Shown: piece by piece, positions 36,368-47,223 of the stretch
Position numbering within the stretch: position 1 is the stretch's first letter
How the letters are laid out: each line of letters starts with the position of its first letter
Assembly (NCBI GenBank): GCA_035610365.1
Contig: CM069432.1
Location: forward strand, 105,791,529 to 105,855,528
From: Aquatica leii
Lineage: Eukaryota > Arthropoda > Insecta > Coleoptera > Lampyridae
Length of the DNA stretch: 64,000 nt
Direction: 5' to 3'
Notes under the pieces: model-generated
Database searches by the model: none
What the model saw: the letters and a program-made list of their open reading frames with translations, nothing else
Told to the model about the DNA's origin: nothing
Made by a program: the position numbers and the translations under genes

Positions 36368-36630
36368 AAAACTTGCAACAATATTGTTATGCAAAATTTG
36401 GAGGTTTGCAGCAAGTTTACTGGAAGTTGACTAAAAAAGCAATAACAAGCTTGTGACAACCTTGTCTCGACAAACTTACAGCAATTTTGTCATGACAAGT
36501 TTAGAGGCTTGCAGCAAGTTCGCTAAAAGTTGGAAGCAATAACAAGTTTGTGACAACCTTGTTTCGACAAACTTGTAGCAATATTCTTACGTGTTGCCAT
36601 GACAAGATTTAAATTTGCAGAAATGTTACA
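36368..36630. repeat. ~100 bp tandem repeat, about 2.5 copies
   Basis: Units beginning AAACTTRCARCAAT at 36368, 36472 and 36569 share TTGCAGCAAGTT and TGTGACAACCTTGT. Similar AAACTTGCAAYAA fragments are scattered on both sides (36340-36760 and about 37180-37280), so the family is larger than the clear copies. Confidence 0.8.
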
Positions 36631-39600
36631 CTCTTTTGTCATGGCAAGTAAAATTTGTAAAAATGCTATTGAAATATGTAATCGCAAGACTTACTTACAG
36701 ACATATTAACGTTGCTTGTCATGGACATTCGTCAAACTTACAGAAATCTCACTGTATTTTGAAGAAAGGCACAAAGTAAAACAAAAAACTGTTTTGCTTA
36801 TTGAAAATGTATTTAAGTAAATATTTGTTTCTATAAACTAGTTACCATTTCATTAGATATTGTGTCTGTTCGTTTTAATTGTGTAATGTTATGTTTAATG
36901 ACCTAAAAGCATGCAAAACTTCAACTATTTAAAATATTATTATTATTATACAATACACAACATGCATTAATGGTCTCAAACCAATAAATGCACTGAAATT
37001 CAATACTGCTTATTTAAAAATTATATCATGAGTAAGCAAACAATTAAATAATAATTAAATAGAATACAAACACTATCTAAATAACAAAAACGAGTTTTAT
37101 TAACATAAAAATGGCCAAATATGCGTAGGTATTTATGCTTTTATGACGGCGTACTGCAAATTTGCAAAAAAAAGTTTGTAGCAAGCTACTGTAATTTCTC
37201 AACCGTGTCGTTAAAGTTGCCAGTATTGCTAATAATGCTGTAAACTTGCAATAAGGTTCGTAAACTTGGCACAAAAAAAGCAAGCTAAAAGCAAACTTAA
37301 CGTATTTTACGGGTTTTTTTTTAAATACTATGGGAAAGCTAAAACAAATAAAATTTAGGAATATTATTAATATTATTATAATAATAATACAGAAAGTTTA
37401 AAAGAATCACTTTTACTAATTTACGAATATTAAAAACAAACTACCTATGCCACAAGAAATATGTAAATTTTACATAAAGAAATTGACTTCGTATAACAAA
37501 TTATAAATAAAAATGTCTTAATTGTAGCATGAAAATAAACGTGAACTTTTAATCTACAATTAACTATAACATATTATAAAATCTTTTATATTAAAATATT
37601 ATTTTTATTGCAAAAAAAATAAATAAAAAGGTTAAGACATCATAAGACGCCATTTACATTTTACCTGTAAAAAGTAAATTTGGGCTCCCTTTTTTGCTAT
37701 GACTTTTGTACTATTTTTTATTCACAAAAACATAAAAAAACAGTTATAAGCTACTATCTTGTTACATAGTCGTCATGCGCGGTATCCACTCTCTTATTTA
37801 ATCTAAATTCTATATATCCCTTGAGTGAGTAGTGACTCCTTATGCACTATATTTTATCATCAATAAAGCTGAAATTGTAAGGTTTTTACTTAAAAAAATC
37901 TTTTTTTGACAAGTAAGTAGTAAACAACAATTGCGTCAATGCTACTTCGGACAATAAACCCCTCACTTTTACTTTTATATCCTAAATGACAAAGCATCGT
38001 TATTTTACTGGAACTAAGAGCAAATAAACTTGGAATACCGACGCATTTGCTCTACAGTCACCAAAATCGTAACTAAAATTATGTCAATTTGAAAACATGT
38101 AGTACTTACATTTTTGGTCTTGCTAAATTTCATAAAATGTTTTAGTATACTTCTGAAACAGCAGTTTGAACAGTTTATCATCTAATGTCATCCGCGATTG
38201 TCTTTCTTGCATGCAATACAACGTTTTAAATTTAACTTTAAGTTTGTTTTTGTTGAATATGTGTTTCGTCTGTTTCAATTTTATATCTAGGTAGAGACCA
38301 GGATAAATAAATGTAAGCATTTATATATTTTGGTGTGTCTGCAAATTTTGCGTAACAGATATATAATTAGTGTGTGATACTAAAACCGCAGTATATTTTG
38401 CAAATGTAACTGTAAAAATTATCATAGTAAATCTGCAGTGTACATTAAATAATATATTAATTTTAGCACGCTACCTTGTGGAACACCAGAAAACAAATCT
38501 GTATATGTGTTTGTACAACTTAGATATATCGCGAGAATATTTTGTTAAATTATCAATATTGGTTTGGTGTTTATAAAAAAACCTTAGTAATAATTTGAGT
38601 TTCGGCACCGCGTTACCGCAAAGATCTTTCCTCGAATCCTATTCACACTGTTCTCCAAAGTAAATCAGCACCAAACATTGGCTGGTCAGCTAAAAACAAT
38701 CTGCTGATTTATGTATTCCTTTCTTTAAAAGGGTGGCCTTTCTGATCAGCACCTAACTTCTGTTGAAAAAAACGCGCCTTTATAATATGTTTTTTGGTAT
38801 TTATCATAGTAGTAATTATCCATTAGGATACACATTAATATCTTCTATAATTTTTTATGCTGCAGTTTGTCAAACACTTAGAGTATATTGAGAAATATCG
38901 CTGAACAGTATTACTTAGATTTTAAATAAAGATGCTATAGAGTTTCTAAGAATCTATTTGCATCAGATTTTTTCTGTTTATCTTAGAGTTTTCTTAAGAA
39001 TATTTTACAGATTATTGTATTGACTTCTGCAGTTATAATATACATGAGTAGTGTGTGTAGTATGTGTGTTATTCTGTAGTCAGGTGCGATCGTTGGTTTT
39101 TACAGAAATTGTAGTTTGCGGTTTTTTTATCGTTTTTTATAAAGTGTAGTTTGTAGTTTGTGTACAGTTTAGTATATTTAATTAATCTTAAATTAATACA
39201 TATCCATAGAAACTTGCATATTTTAGAATTTGTCTTCTTCGTAATGTTTGATATTTTATCGAACAATTGTTGCAGTACCAGAATGAGCTTTTTTATCAGA
39301 ATGCTTAATGTGATAGATATTATAATTCGATAATTTTTAAAAAAATTTAACTCTAAGTGTATGTTGTTATTTTTGTAGTAATATAAAGTTGTAAATAATA
39401 AATCTAAGGTGGTGAGCTAACAAAGGTTGCGTTAATGATCCATTGGCTGCTGTAGATACGTAAAGCGTAGATGATTTGTTCTGCAACATTTTTTCTTTAA
39501 AACTGTTATAGAATATTCGGAAAATGTAATAATGTTCTTTTTTTTACTACTAGTTGTATAGGCTTTCATTATTATGCACAATAGTAGGTTGAAAAGTTGC

Positions 39601-39835
39601 ATTTTTTTATACCCAAGTAAATATTTCATTATTAACCACTAGTTAAAGAAAAATAGTTTAAAAAACTGTTTACCAGGAGCAATAGAATTTATTTAATGTT
39701 ATCTTCATTCACACTTTCACACTCTTACAGTGCCGACGTATTTTCTAGAAACTGCATATTTTAAGTTACAGAAGTTAATTTAATTTAATTTGATTTTTAA
39801 TTTTAATTTAATTGATTTGACTCTTTAAGTTTGGT
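36631..39835. other. AT-rich stretch, no recognised gene
   Basis: Short open frames only. At 39541-39640 lies a sequence that recurs inverted at about 63490-63590 and in direct orientation near 63105-63190. Confidence 0.55.
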
Positions 39836-40908
39836 GTTTGTTGCAATCGATAGTGGAAGATACGGTGAAGCAGGTGACCTTAACAGTGCACCTAGTGTTG
39901 ATAATATCGCATCGACAATGGATATCGGTGAGTCCGTTCCTTATCATAATAATAAACCAAGTAATTCAAAAATTAATAAATAAAATTATAACGCATACCT
40001 GCATTACTGAAAATACTTTGTCAAACGTCAAGGTATAATCAAAGGTATCGGTACATTCTTTGACGATAATTACAATCTAAACGAGATAAAATTATCAAAT
40101 TGTAACGTAACTGAAGTAAAACGCTTTCTTAGAAAAACATTCAATTTAGCTGGTAATCAAAAATTTGTCCGCAGGCAATTAATTAGCGTTTCTTTTTTGG
40201 GTAGCACGCTACCAAAATACGTTTATATTAATCAGGTTTCTTTTGAAGTCGAACAATTTGTATAGTAATACAAAATGTAACACCTGTTTAAGATATGATC
40301 ACATGCAACAACATTGTAAAGGCAAACAAAGATGCCCAAAATGTGGCGAAATACACAAAAATAATGTGCAATGTACCATTAAATGTATTTTCTCTAAATC
40401 GCTCGATCATACTTCAATAACAAAACAGTACCCTGAATACATTAATCAAAAAAAAAATTAAAGAAACTATGGCCAATTTAAATATCTCCTTTCTCAAAGC
40501 TAAGAATTCACAAATATATTCTCATTACTCTAAAGCGATTAGCACACAAAATAAATTCCAAGATCTTGCAAACCTTGGCGAATATCCACCCTTACCTACT
40601 AAACCTTCCTCAGATAACATTGGTAAATCCAGACCTCTACAAAAATTCTCTCTTGCCAGCCAACGTATGCGGCCTATGATTGTCAAAAAAACGTATTATT
40701 AATTATTAGCCCTACAGAAAACAAAGTTCTATTTATCTTTGAAAAGGAATAAGATTTCATGGCTCATAAAGAAAAATTAATAGAACTTATTAGCAATCTT
40801 CATAAATATATAAACAAAAATATTGTTAACATAACTGATATAAACAAAGATATAGAAATACAAATTGATAAATATGTTAATACATTTTCCTCTAATACTT
40901 TACATTAA
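39836..40908 (+). pseudogene. ORF1 (gag-like) of the Jockey-like element
   Basis: An N-terminal part with the Jockey-type RNA-binding region (GIIKGIGTFF, VKRFLRKTFNLAG) is followed at about 40270-40375 by zinc knuckles CNTCLRYDHMQQHC and CPKCGEIHKNNVQC. The last part (40469-40908) is Ser/Pro-rich and ends in a short helical tail (INKNIVNITDINKDIEIQI). In-frame stops near 39989, 40263 and 40461 and frame changes disrupt it. In intact relatives this protein binds the element RNA in the nucleus. Confidence 0.8.
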
Positions 40909-40929
40909 AAATGGCTAACTTGTTGAGTT

Positions 40930-41579
40930 GTTGACAAATATCAAAATCATACAATGGAATAGATCCCTAGTTTCCAACAAATATAGCTTTCAAAAGTTTT
41001 TAGTAGATCGAAGTATTGATATAGCCTTAATATCCAAAACTTGATTACATTCTAAAATAAATCTCACACTTTCCGGTTTTATTTTGCGAAACGACAGAAG
41101 CGACTGTAAAGGAGGAGTCGCAATATTAGTCTACAGAATTTTTCTGTAAACCAATTAGTTTTAATTACGACTTTGGTAAACTTGAATTATGTGGCATAGA
41201 AGTTTTAATTAACGATAAGTGGTACAATTTTCTCTCTATTTATAGAGCACCTACAGTAAATATTATTACAAGTCAATGGGTCAAATTATTTTCAATCTTC
41301 TCTAACGTTATTATAGGAGGAGATTTTAATGGACATCATGTTCTTTGGGGGTCTGATTACTCTAATAAAGAAGGAGTTATCTTATCGGAAGCTTTCGATA
41401 ACACAAATTTAATTGTTATTAATACAGGTTTACCTACTAGACTAATACCTAATAATGTCAAAAAATCATGTGTAGACATCAGTATAACGACACCAAATTT
41501 AATTACGCAATTGACATGAGGCGTAGAAGACGACAGCTTAGGCTCAAATCATTTTCCTATTATAATCAAATTAATTGGT
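40930..41579 (+). pseudogene. ORF2 endonuclease domain of the Jockey-like element
   Basis: AP-endonuclease-like nicking domain. Motifs in order: IKIIQWNRS near 40945, IDIALISKT, GGVAILV (about 41115), a segment with YRAPT, GGDFNGHHVLWGS (about 41315), and SNHFPIII at about 41550, the position of the SDH motif (Asn here for Asp). A stop near 41040, a frame change near 41140 and a stop near 41518 break it. Confidence 0.85.
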
Positions 41580-43270
41580 ATGCCACATAACAAAAAAGCT
41601 ATCTATCCTATTTGTAAATGGTGTGTGAAGTCTGCTAATTGGAGTGAATATACCACGGTCTTAGAAAATTATTTTACATCTGGCTTAAATGCAAACAATT
41701 TAGAAGACAAAGTTAATTTCTTTTTTGACTCCGCTTCCAAAACATTTAAACTAAATAAACTTTTTATACGCAATAGACGGAAACATGCTATCTGGTGGGA
41801 TAAAGAATGTGACAAGTTTGTCATCAAAAGAAAACAAGCTCTTGCGTTATACAAAAAGCAAGTTAACAACTATAATTACATACAATGCAAAAAAGTATCA
41901 ACGGAATGTAAACGACTGTTTAAAACTAAAGCCAAACAATCTTGGATTAAGTATTGTAATAATTTAAATAAAAATACTCCAATAAATCGTATTTGGAAAC
42001 AAGTTAAAAACTTGAAAAGGGGCTCCGCAGATATCACAATTTTAGATAAACTGGCTGAAGATATTTTAAATAGTTTAACACATCCGTGTGCAAATAATAA
42101 CGTGGCTGTTTGCTCTTATTTAAACAATAACAATATTTTTTATCTCAAAAATTTACACTAGAAGAATTAAATCAAGCCATTGAAAAAAACTATAATACTT
42201 CTTCTGGTTCGGATAATATATGCTACCCTATGTTATCACATCTAGGACCTCAGGCTAAACAATATCTTTTAGGTATTTTTAATGATATGTGGAAATCTTC
42301 ATATGTACCACAATTGCTCAAGAATAGCTACTTCATAGTTTTTTATAAGACAGGGAAAGATCGTGAATTGTACAGCAGTTATAGACCTGTTTCTCTCTCA
42401 TCGTGTGTAACCAAAACATTCGAAAGGTTAATCAAATTTCGTTTAGAATATTGACTTCTCAAAAACAATTTGCTTCCTCCAAACCAATATGGTTTCAAAC
42501 CTGCGTTTGGTTCTGGTGATGCAACCATTCATCTAGTTACAGATCTCCAACTTGCACACACTGATAACTTAACTACAGCCGGCTTATTTTTAAACATAGC
42601 AAACGTATACAAAAATGTCAATTTATATTATTGTCTGAAAAATTAGCTGCTTTGGATCTTCCAACACACATAGTCTATACAATTTTTAATTTATTTAGTT
42701 CCAGAAAAATAACCATTAAATACAACAACAAATGGATTGGTCCTAGGCTTACATGACAGGGCATATCTCAAGGTTCGGTGCTTAGATAGCCCAGATACTT
42801 GGTAATAATATACAATGTATTCAATATCCTGACGATTTTGTAGTCTGTTCTACAAAACCAAATCAACAAGATGCTATTAAAAATCTTACTTACGCTACTA
42901 ACAACCTTACAAATTGGTGTTTTCCAAACGGATTTAATATTTTAACAACAAAGTCTACTGTTATGTTTTTTACTCGAAAAAGGATACCCAGACAAAACCA
43001 CATACTTCTAAATAATATGTCTTTTCCTATCTGTCAAACGTTTAAATACTTAGGCATTAAATTAGATTCTAAATTATTGTGGAGAAATCAAATTTTACAT
43101 ATTACTAAGAAAACCGAAAAAGGTATTAACCTTTTAAAATATACCTGTAGGTTTGCTTGGGGTTGTAATCAGGAAATAGCCCTTCTTGTTTTTGATCATA
43201 CATTAGAAGCATAATAGACTATGGATGTATTTTTTACGGGGCTGCAAGTAACACTCACCTCCAAAAGCTT
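41580..43270 (+). pseudogene. ORF2 reverse transcriptase region of the Jockey-like element
   Basis: 41580-42161 is the linker after the endonuclease, with WWDKECDKFVIKRKQAL. The reverse transcriptase starts about 42160 (SGSDNICYPML, YRPVSLSSCVTKTFERLI), continues past a stop at 42452 (LPPNQYGFKPAFGSGDA), then GISQGSVL near 42770. The catalytic box at about 42828 reads YPDD, where the usual motif is YADD. The thumb follows at 42963-43214 (FKYLGIKLDSKLLW). Several stops and frame changes. The element class is Jockey-like by domain order (endonuclease, RT, RNase H). Confidence 0.85.
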
Positions 43271-43598
43271 GATAAAATTCAATATAAAGCCATCAAAATT
43301 TGTATGGGTGATATGAAATCTTCTCCAAATTAATGTTGTCTTGTGGAAAGTTTAGAGCAACCACTGTGCAGAAGACTTTTTTACCCTCCAAATTTCTTTT
43401 AAAACTAAAACGTAAAAACCCTAGTTTATATAATAAAATTTATGGTTTACACATCCGTAACTTAACCAAAACATATTGGATAAAAGAAATTCCCCACCAC
43501 TCACAGAAGCATTTCTAATATGTCACTAACTTAATTTTCTAAACCAGAAATATTTTCACGAACCGGCTATATACAATTTAGATTATAAACTCTTATAA

Positions 43599-43926
43599 AT
43601 GAAACCCTGTGTCACTCTACCAAACTACTTAGCTAACACAAATTCAAACACAGTCTTTAAAGAAGCCAAAACTAAGTTTCCTTTAGACACAACATTTATT
43701 TTTACGGACGGATCTAAGTTAGAGGCGGCTCTAAGAGGTGCAATATACGTGCCGTCAATTCAGTATAAACATTCGTTTTTCCTCAATTCATTATTAAGTA
43801 TTTTTTCGGCAGAAGCAGTAGCAATCTTACAGATAATTTAGTGGACAATAAATAATGAGTTAAAATGTGTCGTTATATGTTCAAATTCGCAATCTGTTTT
43901 ATTAAACATAAGTAACTTTAACTTAA
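43599..43926 (+). pseudogene. RNase H of the Jockey-like element, N-terminal half
   Basis: FIFTDGSKLEAALRGAI holds the first catalytic Asp and SAEAVAIL the Glu. An in-frame TAG follows, then SNSQSVLLNI, the region of the second Asp (Asn here), running up to the TTAA at 43923-43926. The domain stops at the insertion and resumes at 61896 in the matching frame. Confidence 0.85.
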
Positions 43927-44777
43927 GAGCGCGATCGAAGTAGTGGGCATTTGATATTTTTTATTATGTGCATCATAGATGCAAATCAACGTCAACTCTT
44001 CATTCATAGATGGCACCCAACATATAAAAACTGAAATGAAATTAAAAACGCCATTATAGTAGTTGGAATGCGATAGTTTTACGAGTATCTTAGAAGTAAT
44101 ACAACGTCAACTCGTCATTCACAGAGGTCATTAGAAATTTAAAAAAAATTACAGAAAATAATATGCAACCACTATAAAAACTTGAGTGGAAATTTGTTTA
44201 TTATTTTTAATTTAATTCCACTGTTACTGTTTTTTTTGTATCATTTCAGTCCTATTTTATGACGAAACGTAATTTAAAAATCCATAAAGACAGTATTTAT
44301 AAAACTTTGAGAAGACATTTGAAATTAGACAAATTTTGAATATCGAATTTCATATAATTTAAAAAATAATTTAAAATGTTTTTTCAATTTGTTATAGGAA
44401 ATGTAAAATATTGGAAAATAAAAACCGAATTTTTGGTACTTCTAATTATCAATAGTGGCTTCTCTGTTAGGTCATTTGCTCATGACCCTCTAAAGAAATA
44501 CTAACAATTATGCTAGTTTCTAGTTTATATTATTGATTATAAACGGTAATAATTATTTTGCATATTACAAAGATAGATAAATCGAGCTAAAATATAAATC
44601 TTTGATTGAATAATATTGCGTTTTTAAAGTATTAATGTTTAAAAGCCCTTCTGCAGCAGCAGCCGCCACTGTAAATTTTATTACTAAAGTATTTTATATT
44701 TTCAGTGTGTATTTAGTTAGTAAAAACAAATGTACAAATATTATATTTATAGGCTCATAAGGTAGGTAATTGTTAGC

Positions 44778-45128
44778 AGTAGAATATGGACGACGCAACC
44801 TTGAACTTTCACTTTCACTGACGTCATTACTGACCTCGTCGCAGACGTACGTGAAGGGTTTTTTTGTGAAAGTATTTTTCTGGTTTTTTTTGTGAAAGTG
44901 TTTTTCTCTCTCTCACAATGAATTTTTTTCTCTCTCACACATTTTTTTCTCTCTCACACATTTTTTTCTCTCACACACATTTTTTCTCTCTCTCACACAT
45001 TTTTTTTTCTCTCACACATTTTTTTCTCTCTCACACATTTTTTTCTCTCTCACACATTTTTTTCTCTCTCACACATTTTTTTCTCTCTCACACATTTTTT
45101 TCTCTCTCACACATTTTTTTTTCTCTCT
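44778..45128 (+). repeat. Left terminal inverted repeat of the Maverick
   Basis: The first ~150 bp (44778-44925) are nearly identical, inverted, to 60095-60244. The inner part is an array of about 19-20 bp units, CTCTCTCACACATTTTTTT, present also in the right repeat. The His/Phe/Ser-rich open frame across it (44918-45163) is only the repeat read in frame. Confidence 0.95.
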
Positions 45129-45278
45129 GGTTTTTTAAATTATTAAACAACAAGATATATTAAAATTTATTGTAATTTGTTTTTAAATTTTATTAACATA
45201 ATTGATAATTATATCATTTTTCTACAGCATCTATGTCATTTGAGTATATTTGGAGCTTGATCATTTACGGCAACTGTA

Positions 45279-46070
45279 CACACGGCATATAATTATATCA
45301 TTTCTACAGCATCCGTCGTGCTAGCGTTGATCGGGACTTCTCTAGTTGTCGGTACTTTTATATTCTTTTTCTCTTACCCTCGGTACGCTGTAAAGAATCT
45401 CTTATTAAAAAAAATTTTAAATGTTGATTATAAGATAAATAGCACAAAAACTTCTGCATGTAAATTAGTTAAAAATAAATAAATAAATTTAAGAAAATGA
45501 CTACAAATTTCATAAGAAAAATTAATGTTATTTGAACGTATCAAATGCTTCTTTTTAAACGAGGTGTTAGTTTAAACAATAACATAAGAAATAAATTTTA
45601 AAAAAAAATGAAAAAAAAAAATAGTTAACAAACTTAAAAATCAGTAAAATTAGAAAATGTATTTTTACATTTTAATCCAGTAAATACTTGAATAGAAAAG
45701 TAAAAAAAAACTGTACACACGGCATCTTATATGGCAGCATCCTTCGTGTTGAGTTGATCGGAACTTCTCTAGTGGCCGGTGCTTCATACTCTTTCTCTCT
45801 CACTCGCAGTACTGTGTAAAGAATCGCTTATTAAAAATGTATAAAAAGATAATGTAGATTATAAGAAAAAGCACAAAAACTGCTGCGTATAAACTTGTTA
45901 GAAAAATAAAATAAATTTAAGAAAGATTAATGTTACTTGAACTTATCAACGGTTTTTATCTAAACGAGGAGAAAAAAATAGTTAACAAAGTTAATAGTCA
46001 CTAAAATGAGAAAATGTATTTTTACATTTTACTGCGGTAAATACTTTAATGAAAAAGTAAAAAAAAGTTA
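45279..46070. repeat. Diverged direct duplication inside the left arm of the Maverick
   Basis: ACTGTACACACGGCAT starts two copies, about 45279-45708 and 45710-46070. Shared landmarks are CAGCATCC, GTTGATCGG-ACTTCTCTAG, TAAAGAATC-CTTATTAAAA, GCACAAAAACT, and GAAAATGTATTTTTACATTTTA. A shorter third match (ATAATTATATCATTT) sits at about 45203. It contains no gene; its position upstream of the polymerase suggests regulatory or replication-related DNA, which is inference only. Confidence 0.8.
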
Positions 46071-47154
46071 CACTATGAAAACAACTTATTAATTTGAAAT
46101 AATCTCTTGTAAGATATAAAATTGCATGCGTTTAAGCGTATAGTTCCGAAAAAAATAAAATAAACAAATTTAAAAAAACCACTTACCATTGTAATACACA
46201 AGAACACTTTAATTTAAAACGTCCGCAGTACGCGACTGAAACTAAAGTAAAAGTGATTGTTACAATAAAATAAAAATGTCATTGATGAAAATAAATTTTT
46301 GCAATTACTATTAATTACTGTTTTATGATACATACCTGTTGATTCATACAGGTTTCAACAAATGAATTTTTCCAATGACGTGTAATTAGTGTAAATTCCA
46401 TTAAGTACTGTTGTTCAAAAACTTCCTTTTGCTAACTAAAGACATCTTAACAATTTGCAAACTATTATAATATCTAGCATTTTAAGAAAAATCTTTTAAA
46501 TGATAAATAAAAAGAAAACATGTAAATATTTTTTTAAGATTATTATAAAGAAAACAAATTATATCTAATCGAAATGAACGAAATTATACTGATGGTAATT
46601 AGTTATCTAGAAAGTTATTGGTAATGTCCTGCTCATTAAGTTAAGACATTTTTACAGTTTAACAAAATCGTTTTATCGTTCAGATTTAAAAACAAAAATT
46701 AATTGTTAAATATCTCAAAGATCTATTATTTATATGTCACAAATCTCAAGATTTTATAGATGTACCGCAAATGTATTTAAAAGTTATTGTAACGTTTGAA
46801 ATTTTTCTAGAGAAATAATTATTTACACGTTAATTGTTATCGATTTACTAAAATTACTTGGCATTTAGAAACAGCATTCCTAAATTCTTTTGAGCAAGAA
46901 GCTGCTTATAATTTAGAGATTTTACTTAATATTATATGTAAACAGTTTAGATTATTAGAAAATAAAAACCAGTAAACCTTTTTCATGTATTTAACTCTTA
47001 TCAGTTCCTTAAAACAAAAAAAATAAGTTATAGATGCATAAATATTTTCCAACGATCTTGATTAGGAAAAAACTAAAAATTATTAATGAAACTTTACGCA
47101 AAAGTAATTATTACAAGAAAGCGCATGTCAAGCATTCTTTTACAGTAAAAACAG
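46071..47154. other. Non-coding part of the Maverick left arm
   Basis: Between the duplicated segment and the polymerase promoter. Very AT-rich, no open frame above random expectation. Confidence 0.6.
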
Positions 47155-47190
47155 TATAAAAGTAAATTTTTGGGTACCTACTTCAGTTGT
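47155..47190 (+). promoter_or_regulatory. Core promoter of the Maverick DNA polymerase
   Basis: TATA box TATAAAAG at 47155-47162 and initiator TCAGTT at 47184-47189, giving a TATA-to-start distance of 30 bp. The start A at 47185 lies 39 bp before the first ATG. Spacing and sequence are those of an arthropod RNA polymerase II promoter. Confidence 0.75.
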
Positions 47191-47223
47191 TTTTTCAAAT
47201 ACTGAACAAACAAATCTTTAATT

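Noticed and set aside
44918..45163. His/Phe/Ser-rich 81-codon protein, also at 59850-60104 on the minus strand
   Set aside because: Translation of the CTCTCTCACACATTTTTTT minisatellite in the terminal repeats.
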